From Novakomyces olei (Eukaryota > Ascomycota > Novakomycetes > Novakomycetales > Novakomycetaceae): DNA of 64,000 nucleotides. Under the pieces are notes generated by a model, which had not been told where the DNA came from, did no database searches, and worked only from the letters and a program-made list of their open reading frames with translations. The position numbers and the translations under genes are program-made. This document shows positions 55,294 through 64,000 of this stretch, piece by piece. Numbering within the stretch: the first letter of the stretch is position 1; each line of letters opens with the position of its first letter. The stretch lies in NCBI GenBank assembly GCA_016906335.1, contig JADEYG010000003.1, positions 1,488,001 to 1,552,000 of the forward strand. The letters run 5' to 3'.

Positions 55294-55374
55294 ATGCTAA
55301 AGGTATGGTACAAACATTTACAGCAGGCGTATAACCAGTCCTGAAAAATCCACTATTTCAGTGAAACAAAGCTA

Positions 55375-57459
55375 ATGTTGAAGCTGCGCCGCTCGTTCAA
55401 ATCGTCGTTTAGCAACGCGTCAAATGGAGTCAGCGGCAATAACAAAACGCAATCGCCATCTGACAATGGCAGCGAGGCCGCAGCGGAAAATACAAAAACT
55501 TCACAAATATACACACAGCCTCCGAAAAAAGTGATTCGGGCGCTTTACGACTACACTTCACAATCAAAGCCTGAATTGCAGTTTCGGAAGGGCGATTTCT
55601 TTTGGGTTATCGGGATGGAAAACGATACAGACTGGTACGAGGCGTGTAATCCGGCTTCCGGGGCTCGGGGACTCGTACCTGTCCCCTACTTTGAAGTCCT
55701 TGGCAAACATGCGTCGACAGGCTCCGGCCATTCAGTCCCATCAGGCAAAGAGCCTTCGCTAGCGGCTACCGGAGCGGGTGCGGGCAGTAGCAGACCAGCA
55801 GGAGCCCGATCATCGAGCTCGTCGAGCACAAACATGCAAAAGCTGCCGCTTTATGGTATCGTGCAGTACGATTTTCAAGCAGAAAGACCCGACGAACTGT
55901 CAGCTCAGGCGGGCGAGGCAATAGTAGTAATTGCTCAGGCTAATTACGAATGGTTCGTAGCGAAACCGATCGGGCGGCTGGGCGGTCCTGGACTAATCCC
56001 CGTCAGTTTTTGTCAGATTCGGGATATGCAAACGGGCCAGGCGCTCACGCAGGAGGAGGTTCTAGATTTATTAATAAATACGGATCGTATCCCCAAGGTC
56101 GAAGAGTGGAAACGACAGGCAGCAGAGTACAAAAACTCTAGTATATCTTTAGGCAAATTTGATGACGAAGCGGAGCCAGGTTCCGGCGGGAATAGTAGAG
56201 CTTCAAATGCAACGAATTTGCAGAAAAAGCATGACGCAATGGACGTTTCTCGCTCGGTGTCAGCGGCCAGCAGCAGCACACGTTCTGCCAGAACGTCAAA
56301 TAGACGTGGTTCCAGTATGCGTGTTCATGTTGTCTCTGTCAGTATCCCCGAATTCGATTACGACCATGGTCAGTACTGGTTTCTTGTTCGGGCGGCCTTG
56401 TCAAACGGTATGCAGCTTTCACTGTGTCGGTTTTACGAAGATTTCTATGATTTTCAAATTGCTATTCTCGAAGAGTTCCCAGTGGAAGCGGGCCGTACAG
56501 GTAAAATACGGATGCTGCCCTACATGCCGGGCCCATTGTCCTTTGTCGATGACAGTATTTCACAGCAAAGACGGGCAGATTTGGACGAGTATTTAAAGCA
56601 ATTAATTGCCCTCCCCCCTCGGATCTCTCAGGGGTCATTGGTGAACAGTTTTTTCGCTCCTCGTCAGGGCGATGTTGAAGTTCTCGACTCGCAACAGCAG
56701 AATGTTGTACATTCAAGGCCAAAACCGCCTCGTCGATCACAAAAATCTCAGAGTGCAGCTGCACGAGTTTCCGGGTTGTCACAGTTGTCCTTGAACAGCA
56801 CGACTACGCAAAGAAGGGTGGCCACGCCAGTAGCTGATGAAGTGGACACGGATAAAAATAAAAATAAAAATGATGATAATAATAATAGAATCGATATTGA
56901 TAATAAAGATAAGTCCTCGAATGATTTCAATCCGCCTCGGATTGATCCATTATCACTCTCTCGTAAGGAATCAATTTCCTTTGTACAGGGCGTTATGACG
57001 GGCGGTATGAACAGCAAACCAAAGTTTGGCAAGGCGAAGGAAATGCCGGCTGTGGATAACGGGAATGGAACTAATAAAATTGAAAATAATTCGGATAAAA
57101 GCCTGGATAATGAGGGGCCAAGTAGCCTTCCGACCAGCGCCAAGCCTCTTGCTAAAATCGATACGGATCAGCTGGGAGACGCACAGCCGGCAAATGCACC
57201 GGTGCTTGATCAGCTTCCGCCTTTTGTGAAAATCAAAATATTCTACAAGGACGATGTAATTGCTATACGGGTGCCAGGCACAATTTCGCTTTCACAGCTT
57301 AGAGTCAAAATTAAGGACAGGTTTATGTCGAACGACAATATTTCTGCCATCGTGTGGAGGGACACTGCTGCAGATGGAGCTAAACGTGCGATAAAGACTG
57401 ATGATGATCTTTATGAAATGCTTACGTCGAATCAAAAGATGGCACTGTATGTTTCATAG
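55375..57459 (+). CDS. scd2: BEM1/SCD2 polarity scaffold (SH3-SH3-PX-PB1)
   Basis: Scaffold linking Cdc42, its GEF Cdc24/Scd1 and PAK kinases at growth sites. 694 residues from the ATG at 55375. SH3-1 spans about residues 53-112 (VIRALYDYTSQSKPELQFRK, DWYEACN). SH3-2 about 161-217 (YGIVQYDFQAERPDELSAQA, WFVAKPIGRLGGPGLIP). PX about 317-440 (FLVRAALSNG, CRFYEDFYDFQ, RMLPYMPGP). PB1 about 615-694 (VKIKIFYKDDVIAIRVPGTI, DDLYEML). Resemblance to fission-yeast Scd2 is strong in every domain. Linkers are Ser/Asn/Asp-rich. A second start is possible: ATG-CTA-AAG at 55294-55302 followed by a GTATGG donor could splice to 55384 and would encode the same MLKLRRS beginning. Confidence 0.95.
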   Translation: MLKLRRSFKSSFSNASNGVSGNNKTQSPSDNGSEAAAENTKTSQIYTQPPKKVIRALYDYTSQSKPELQFRKGDFFWVIGMENDTDWYEACNPASGARGLVPVPYFEVLGKHASTGSGHSVPSGKEPSLAATGAGAGSSRPAGARSSSSSSTNMQKLPLYGIVQYDFQAERPDELSAQAGEAIVVIAQANYEWFVAKPIGRLGGPGLIPVSFCQIRDMQTGQALTQEEVLDLLINTDRIPKVEEWKRQAAEYKNSSISLGKFDDEAEPGSGGNSRASNATNLQKKHDAMDVSRSVSAASSSTRSARTSNRRGSSMRVHVVSVSIPEFDYDHGQYWFLVRAALSNGMQLSLCRFYEDFYDFQIAILEEFPVEAGRTGKIRMLPYMPGPLSFVDDSISQQRRADLDEYLKQLIALPPRISQGSLVNSFFAPRQGDVEVLDSQQQNVVHSRPKPPRRSQKSQSAAARVSGLSQLSLNSTTTQRRVATPVADEVDTDKNKNKNDDNNNRIDIDNKDKSSNDFNPPRIDPLSLSRKESISFVQGVMTGGMNSKPKFGKAKEMPAVDNGNGTNKIENNSDKSLDNEGPSSLPTSAKPLAKIDTDQLGDAQPANAPVLDQLPPFVKIKIFYKDDVIAIRVPGTISLSQLRVKIKDRFMSNDNISAIVWRDTAADGAKRAIKTDDDLYEMLTSNQKMALYVS

Positions 57460-58390
57460 TCACAAAAGAATTGTTTCGTGAGGAAGGAGTTATTGAATTG
57501 TTGCCTTTTGCTGCTCATGTGTTCATTGCTATTATTATTCTTTTATCAGTTTTGCACAAAGTTGTGTTGGAGTGTGGTGTTTGAACGGTCATATTTGGGG
57601 ACGTTTATATGCGAGATCGGCGGATAAATGCGCGCAAAGCATGGATGCTTGGACTTTCGGTGATTATTGAATCTTTGAATATGTTGAAGCTTGGGCAATT
57701 TCTGTATTATATTCATGAGTCTGGCTTTGTGTGGGTCTGTGTACGAGTATTGGAGACGGGAGCAGACTCAAGAATAGCCGTGCCTCGCTTGGCATTTCAA
57801 CAAGGCCCCGAGAGCAAGTACACAGCGCTTACATTTATTCAGCTTTCACTGTTTATGTGTGGATACCAAGTGCTTCATTGAAGATAGTTTAACGTTTGTT
57901 CTTTGTGAGTGTGAGCTTTAGAATTGAATAATGAAATTGCTGTAAATATGTCTAATATGCACGTATTCATATAGCTTTTGTTCAGAAAAGGGCTGTAAAC
58001 ATTGCTTGCTTTTTGGTGACTTTGCGAATTGCCAAATAGAAACGATTCCAAGAAATCGAACACCTAAACCCTAAAAGTTTGGCCTTACATGATCAAAAGA
58101 GCTTCATTGGGGAAATGACAGCTATTTTACGGGAGTATGGAGCAATTCAAATATAACTCAAATACTTTATCCTGTGAATGCTCAGAGTATGACGTGGGCC
58201 AATCTTTTGCATTCACATAGTTAATATTGGCTATGCATAACCTATTGATTACAGCTTATGTGCCGAGCAATTGAACTGAAAGGCGATCAAAAACTGTCTT
58301 GCTTTCACAAAAGACAGAAATCAAGAGCGCGCGCGTCCGTAAGCATGTTGTATTCGTCGCATTAATACACGATCATCATTGCTATACTAA
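57460..58390. other. Spacer between convergent genes, about 930 bp
   Basis: 3' side of BEM1 and of TIM21. An open frame at 57609-57881 looks like chance. CCTAAACCCTAAA at about 58063-58075. Nothing else recognised. Confidence 0.35.
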
Positions 58391-59179
58391 TCATGAGCCT
58401 CCAAACAAACGCGTCAAAAAATTAGACCCAGCCAGATTCGAGTTTGCTCGCATATGAGGCTCAATAAGCACAATTCGATTTGTGCGGTTCTCCTTTGTCG
58501 GGACGTCTACGTAAAGACTGCGCCATTCATGTCCATCTTTTGCCTTTGGATCACGGATAACATAAGCAAACACTTCAGCACTGCCCACGTCTCCCAACAC
58601 CCAAAACCGTACGTAAACATGCTCTAATTCATCCCGACCACGAACCACGGAACTTTGTGGAACACCCTGACTTCGTCGCGGCGGCCCACTGCCCGGGATA
58701 ACGGCCTGCGCTACTTGTTTCATTGAGGAAGCTGGTCCGATTGCGTTTACGCAGTTGGGATCCGCCTTTACACGATCAAAGGCTTCAGAGGCAATTTTGA
58801 CTTCGCCGCCCGTCATTGCGTCTACAAGAGAGTAGGCAGCTACTCCGAGCACAGTGGCAGCAAGCACAATTATAAGAGTACTGCTACTAAACGCAGAGCT
58901 CCGTGCTATGCGCTGAGAGCCTGATAGCTGAGACCAGGACCGTCGAGGATCATCGTGCGGCACAAGGCGGTACATTAGCGACGACTGCCTTTCTTTTTCC
59001 ACCTGTTGCTGCCGACGAGATTCAGATTCACGCATCAAGTCAAACGGATCAATGCGCGGAGGCGACTTTGGATCGGGCGACTTCGGATCGGTAGAGGTTC
59101 TTACCATTGACCGAGTGGAAAAGCATCGAGTAGTTAGTCTGCGGCCTCGCACGCACGCGCGGCAAAGGGATAGTGCCAT
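58391..59179 (-). CDS. TIM21: TIM21, TIM23-complex subunit
   Basis: Inner-membrane subunit of the mitochondrial presequence translocase that contacts Tom22 and respiratory complexes. Intronless, 262 residues. A basic presequence (MALSLCRACVRGRRLTTRCF) is followed by a hydrophilic matrix linker, then one membrane span (STLIIVLAATVLGVAAYSLV) and the intermembrane-space domain. That domain begins with ASEAFDRVKADPNCVNAIG and contains ELEHVYVRFWVLGDVGSAEV and WRSLYVDVP, the Tim21 core. All expected parts are present. The ATG at 59179 gives the presequence. The 5' side faces a giant ATT repeat. Confidence 0.9.
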   Translation of the reverse strand: MALSLCRACVRGRRLTTRCFSTRSMVRTSTDPKSPDPKSPPRIDPFDLMRESESRRQQQVEKERQSSLMYRLVPHDDPRRSWSQLSGSQRIARSSAFSSSTLIIVLAATVLGVAAYSLVDAMTGGEVKIASEAFDRVKADPNCVNAIGPASSMKQVAQAVIPGSGPPRRSQGVPQSSVVRGRDELEHVYVRFWVLGDVGSAEVFAYVIRDPKAKDGHEWRSLYVDVPTKENRTNRIVLIEPHMRANSNLAGSNFLTRLFGGS

Positions 59180-59705
<526 letters not shown>

Positions 59706-60169
59706 TTAGCGGCGACGGTCGCCGCGGAACTGCGGTCGTGGAGCATCCTGCGCCGAGGTGTCCACCACGGTAACTGGAATTTCGTAGCCCAGAGTCTGCA
59801 AAAGTTCCTTTGTCTCCTTGTCTACGACAAGCTCGCCAGCAAGGTCAGACACCTCAGGTACGTACTGATCCTTGCGCTCACGCTCCTCCTCTTGGAGCTT
59901 GAAGGAAATGCCGCGAACAGGTCCGCGCTGGATACGCTTCATCAAATGCGTCGTGAAACCGGCAATCTTGTTGCGCAGACGCTTGGACGGGATGATTGAT
60001 ACTTCATCCACAATGCGCTTGTTGGTCTGGAAATCAAGCGTCAAACGCGGGTAGAACTTTTCAATGATCACGCGCGAAGCACGCTTCGTGGTTTCTGTGC
60101 TTCATTAGTATACTCAATCAGATTTATGGCACCAAAATGCCAACACTTACTTGTGCGAACGCGACCCAT
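59706..60169 (-). CDS. RPS17: 40S ribosomal protein eS17
   Basis: Small-subunit ribosomal protein. Exon 1 is 19 nt (60169-60151, MGRVRT plus one base) and exon 2 is 60094-59706; together 135 residues, the usual eS17 length. The sequence begins [20 protein letters not shown] and continues with [37 protein letters not shown] and [16 protein letters not shown], practically the universal eS17 pattern. The C-terminus is a variable acidic/basic tail (FRGDRRR). A first intron just after the start codon is typical of fungal ribosomal protein genes. The upstream region carries TTACCCTACCCTAA at about 60237-60250, a telobox-like element. Confidence 0.97.
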
Positions 60170-60642
60170 TGTGTAGTTTAACGTCGAGTCCGGTGTTCGC
60201 TCGTGTTTGTGTTGCGTACCAGCGTGACCGACCGTCTTACCCTACCCTAATTTTATATATGTGTAAGCAATGTTGCAGCACGTTATTTGCATACTAGATT
60301 ACTTGAAGTGTTGTGGGCTGCTTGTAAGAAAGTGTCTCCTTGTTTTAATAATTAAAACACTTTTTATAAACACGAATACGCTTATTGACGCGGCACGCAC
60401 GGTTACGCGCGAGGCCATAAATCAGCGCTATTAAAGCAGTCTTGAGCTGACGGCGCCTGGCACAATTTGGTAGCGGTCCAATCCTATCTCGAAAGCGTTC
60501 CGCCGACTAGTATAAAGCTAAAATAACGTTTTTAAAAGGCGAGAAAAAAGACATTGGGATTAAATCGATCAATTGACGGTTGAATCAGACCAATAATCAA
60601 GCACGAGATTCCGATCAGACGAGACAAGTGCAACCAAAATTA
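60170..60642. promoter_or_regulatory. Bidirectional promoter of RPS17 and GLO3-type ArfGAP
   Basis: About 470 bp. TTACCCTACCCTAATTT lies 70-85 bp upstream of RPS17, in the position and form of Tbf1-type sites on ribosomal protein promoters (known in yeasts); use here is inferred. Confidence 0.5.
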
Positions 60643-62270
60643 ATGGCTGCTACAGCAACAAAAGAAGAGTCGCAGTCGTTTTTTGCCCGTGTTCGGCAGA
60701 GCAATAAAGTACGCTTGGACAATGCTCTGTTTTGTTTGTTTTTTTTTTTTTTTAACTTTTTTTTGATCTACAATGATCTAATTACTGTTTCTTGTTTACT
60801 TCTACCGCTTTTCTTCGCGCCGTTATATGTTTTAGTATGATTAGTGCTAATGTGCAGACATGCTTTGATTGTGGTGCGAGTAACCCGACGTGGGCCTCGA
60901 CTCCCTTTGCGATTTACCTTTGCCTTGACTGTTCGTCGGTGCATAGAAACTTGGGCGTGCATGTCTCCTTTGTCCGATCCACTGTCCTCGATACATGGAC
61001 GTACGACCAATTGCGTATTATGAAAGTCGGGGGTAATCAGTCGGCAAACACTTATTTTACACGGCACACTGGCGCCAGCTTGTTAGCAAAACAAGACGCT
61101 GTTTCCAAGTATACGTCAAAGACGGCTATTGCTTACAAGGAAGAGTTGAAGCATCGTGCTGAGCGTGATGCCAAACTGCATCCGGACCTCTTCACTGACT
61201 CCAGTACGGCAGGAGACTCTGGCACCGGATCTTCCTCCCCAGCGGCCGATGACAGTGACGATTTCTTTTCTTCGTGGGACAAACCCGTGGTTAAAAAGCC
61301 GACTCCGCCGCCGTCACGTACAAGCACTCCTCCCGTTGTAGGGCGGACGCCTTCTCCACTGGCGGTCTCAACCACAGCAGCTCAGCCGGCGGTTGCGCGT
61401 TCGCTCAAGCAAAGTTCTGCTTTACGGCCGGGTTCAGTGGGAAGAAAGTCCGTTTTGAGCGGAGGAGGGTCTAGTGCAAAAAGATCAGACTCACACAAGC
61501 GAGCGGAAAAGGCAGCGGCTATCGACTTTGAAGAGGCGGAGAGGAAAGCTAAAGAGGAAGCAGAGCGTGTAAAGCAATTGGGCTATAATGAGGAGCTGGA
61601 AAGGCAACAGCAGCAGCAACGCGCTGCTTCTGCACAGAGCAACGGTGGAGGGTATGGAATAAAACTGGCTGGCTCTGCTGTTTCAATGGACTCGAAACCT
61701 GTGTCTGCTCGATCTGGTAGTGCTACTACAGCTGGCTCTGGCAGCAAATCAAGTGCCCCGGCAATTGCACGATTAGGATTTGGTCAAGTGGCAAATAAGC
61801 CAGTTGCTTCCAAACCAGTCAGCAATAATAATAATAGTAACAACAGCCTTTTCGCAACAACGAATAGCGCGTCCGAAAGCAGAGATGCACGCGACCGGTT
61901 TGCCGGTCAAAAATCGATTTCCTCGGATCAGTATTTCAATCGTGGAGCCTATGATCCTGTGGCTTCCGCAGAGGCAAAGTCCCGGCTCAGTGAATTTGCT
62001 GGGGCTACTTCTATTTCTTCTAATGCCTACTTTGGCCGCCCTGAAGACGATGACGAGGATGCCGAGCGTGAAGGCGGTGGAGCCGGTGGAGGAGCCGCGT
62101 TCCTGCAGAATCGGGATTTGGGAGATTTGGAGAATACGGCACGCGACTATTTGCAAAAGCTTTCGCTTACTGCCGGTGAGGATTTGGATAACTTGCGGGA
62201 TGCGATTACAACTGGAGGCCGTAAACTGCAAGGGTTTTTGGAAAATTTGTCGGAGCGCTACAACTTGTAG
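60643..62270 (+). CDS. glo3: ArfGAP of the Glo3/ArfGAP2-3 type
   Basis: GTPase-activating protein for Arf1 in COPI retrograde transport. Exons 60643-60708 and 60858-62270 join in phase to 492 residues (yeast Glo3 has 493). The ArfGAP zinc finger is [13 protein letters not shown]...[15 protein letters not shown], formed right at the splice joint, followed by the arginine of [10 protein letters not shown]. The central BoCCS-type region is low-complexity, basic and Ser/Thr-rich. The C-terminal Glo3 motif is seen as two ISS-containing copies, [16 protein letters not shown] and [13 protein letters not shown]. The end is helical ([30 protein letters not shown]). Motif arrangement separates it from the Gcs1/ArfGAP1 class. 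Confidence 0.94.
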
Positions 62271-62376
62271 AGCCGAGTATGGTGTGATACACGTGATGCA
62301 GTAGAAGTAGGGTTTTGTGTATTAATGTATTTAGCATGGACAATGTTTGTAGATTGTGTTGTAGATTGTATTTAAA

Positions 62377-62413
<37 letters not shown>

Positions 62414-62793
62414 GGGGTGGAAATAAAAGGGTTAGGGTTAGTCACAATAAATTATTGTATGTTGTATGTATTCGCTACTTCTCCCAATCACAGGGTTTTC
62501 GCTCCTTCCCCAGAATATGGCTCAAAGCGGCAACTGCATGTGGACTTGCGTAAACATGGATAAGGTCGATCAATGAAGCAACGAGTGAACGAGCATTTAT
62601 TTGTACGCATTTGCCTTAAAAACAGGAACCGTTTCAACGTTTCCTCGACCTTTGCTCTTTTGGTCGCGTTATTATAGCTCAGATATACAATAAGCTAAAG
62701 TCAGGTAAGTGCAATTGCGTCACTCCGGAACTAACTGCCGCAGAGCGCCAAAACAGAATCAGACGGGAGCTTTTACAAAGAGTAGAGGATTAA
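62271..62793. promoter_or_regulatory. Glycogenin upstream region with (AAT)n and telobox
   Basis: An (ATA)n tract of about 13 copies at 62375-62413 is followed by AGGGTTAGGGTTAGTCAC at about 62428-62445. Otherwise no feature. Confidence 0.5.
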
Positions 62794-64000
62794 ATGCGTC
62801 AACGGCACGCTTACGCGAGCCTTTTAACATCAAAGTCTTACTTGACGGGTACGCTGATACAAGAACTGCTATTGTGCTGAATTTAACCTTGAAGGTGCTC
62901 TCGTAGTAGGGTTTTCATTACGCGATGTTGGTGCAAAGGCCCGTCTTGTTTTACTGTGCGGCTGTCCGGACGAGCTAAGTGCAGAGGACAGGAATACTTT
63001 ACTCGTACGTGTTCACACATTGTTTTGTATATGTATATGTATTGCTATTGTTATTGCTATTGCCATTGTTATTGCTTTTGCTATTGTTATCTTGACGACG
63101 GTATTTGTTGCGCAAGTTTGTCGCAAATTCCCATTCGTCTTTACTCACTAATTCTTCTATTTGCTTTTTCGCAAATTGTTTCTGGCGTCGCTTTTGTACT
63201 TAATACATAGTCATGCTGGGACGAAATTCGGCCTGTTGAACTCGTTTTATCAAACAGCCAGCGTGAATTGGCGCTGCTTGGAAGGCCGGAACTAGATGCG
63301 GCACCTACTAAAATTCACGTGTTTAATATGCTCGACTTTGACCGTGTCGTCTACCTTGATGCCGATACCGTTTGCTTGCGCAATGTGGACGATCTTTTCG
63401 ATTTGGATCCAAGTATAGTTTTGGCGGTAAGTGTAGAGTTTCTTTTTTCATGCGCTTGTTGCTGACGCTTATAGGCTGCGCCAGATACAGGATGGCCCGA
63501 CATTTTCAATACCGTAAGTACATCTTGAGGCTTTAAATTTGCTCGTATCTTTTATAATCATCGCTCTTCAGTTTGATCAATGTCATTCTGGTTTTGGAGT
63601 TTGCCTACCTTTTGAACATCATTGAAAAGCTTGATATTTGAAGTCTGTGTGCTTCTGAGATATCACCTTATCTTGAGTCTGTTTTTCTATCATTGTTCTT
63701 TGAATTCTTAGCCTTCCCTGTTTGTTTGAGTTGGTCTAAAGCCGGTTCTTACTTATAGGGTGTTCTCGTTGTCAAGCCAGAGGGTGGTTTGTTTGATGCT
63801 TTACAATTACTCTTGAGGGCATCCGCAACGTTTGATGGTAGGCGAACAGACTTCAGATTATTTGGATAAGCTTATAACTTTTATTGTAGGCAGTGACCAG
63901 GGTCTTTTGAATCAGTATTTTACGCACTGGCATCGACTGCCTTTTACCTACAACGTGACTCCCAATGCTGGCTATGAGTATGCAAGGATTTGTTCTATCA
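62794..64000 (+). CDS. Glycogenin glucosyltransferase, C-terminus cut by window end
   Basis: Self-glucosylating primer of glycogen synthesis (GT8 family), Mn-dependent. Exons so far are 62794-62848, 62895-63004, 63211-63426, 63475-63513, 63759-63837 and 63900 to the window end; all joints keep phase. The N-terminal strand is YASLLTSKSYLTGALVVGFS and the metal-binding DxD lies in DRVVYLDADTVCLRNVDDLF. Next come AAPDTGWPDIFNTGVLVVKP and SDQGLLNQYFTHW, which together with TYNVTPNAGYEY are the glycogenin signature. Glycogenin-specific glucosylated Tyr residues would lie beyond the window. A GT8 relative other than glycogenin is possible but less likely given the SDQGLLN...W block. Confidence 0.88.

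Noticed and set aside
57609-57881. Open frame of 90 codons after BEM1
   Set aside because: Composition and lack of motifs suggest 3' UTR or chance.

Overview
The window is nuclear DNA of a compact, intron-rich ascomycete fungus. The evidence is the gene set: Msb2 signalling mucin, Zn2Cys6 regulator, Csm1/Pcs1 monopolin, Cdc4-type myosin light chain, Scd2/Bem1, Gad8/Ypk kinase, SigF-like NTF2 protein, Ych1/Ibp1 rhodanese. Proteins often look closest to fission-yeast or filamentous-ascomycete versions. A queuine tRNA-ribosyltransferase is present, which budding yeast lacks. An early-diverging ascomycete (Taphrinomycotina or a basal Saccharomycotina lineage) would fit, but this is inference; there is no rRNA or other direct taxonomic marker. 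I see no transposon, virus-like element, CRISPR array, tRNA or rRNA.

Layout, left to right. 1-9 kb: SKI3 (minus, cut by the window start), AMPK/SNF1 beta subunit and an SDR oxidoreductase. 9-18.5 kb: ADA2, YCH1-like phosphatase, Gad8/Ypk kinase, Cdc4 light chain, SigF-like NTF2 protein and an unrecognised four-exon gene. 19-26 kb: MFS transporter, THOC3/Tex1, SET-domain protein, TTC1-like TPR protein. 27-34 kb: FarA/CTF1-like zinc-cluster regulator and MCD4 (GPI ethanolamine-phosphate transferase 1). 34.6-42 kb: RBM25-like splicing factor, QTRT1, LysM protein, mitochondrial bL28. 42.5-51.5 kb: Pcs1/Csm1, Msb2, an unrecognised membrane protein, ACOT9-like thioesterase. 52-64 kb: a GPI-anchored low-complexity protein, D-amino-acid oxidase, BEM1/SCD2, TIM21, RPS17, GLO3-type ArfGAP, and a glycogenin cut by the window end.

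The genes are ordinary housekeeping and signalling genes with no obvious common pathway; neighbours are packed and often share a promoter. Most are split by short introns with GTA[A/T]G donors and a CTAA[C/T] branch site close to the 3' AG. I set exon joints by homology and reading phase, and most gene models close to family-like lengths with every phase consistent.

The most unusual content is in gene structure and repeats. QTRT1 is cut into 11 exons, including an 11-nt microexon and an apparent AT-AC intron. MCD4 has an apparent 29-nt intron. Telomere-like AACCCTAA elements recur in intergenic DNA. Two tandem arrays at distant loci share an AATTGCACT core. Several genes carry in-frame minisatellites (RBM25, LysM, Msb2, GPI protein).
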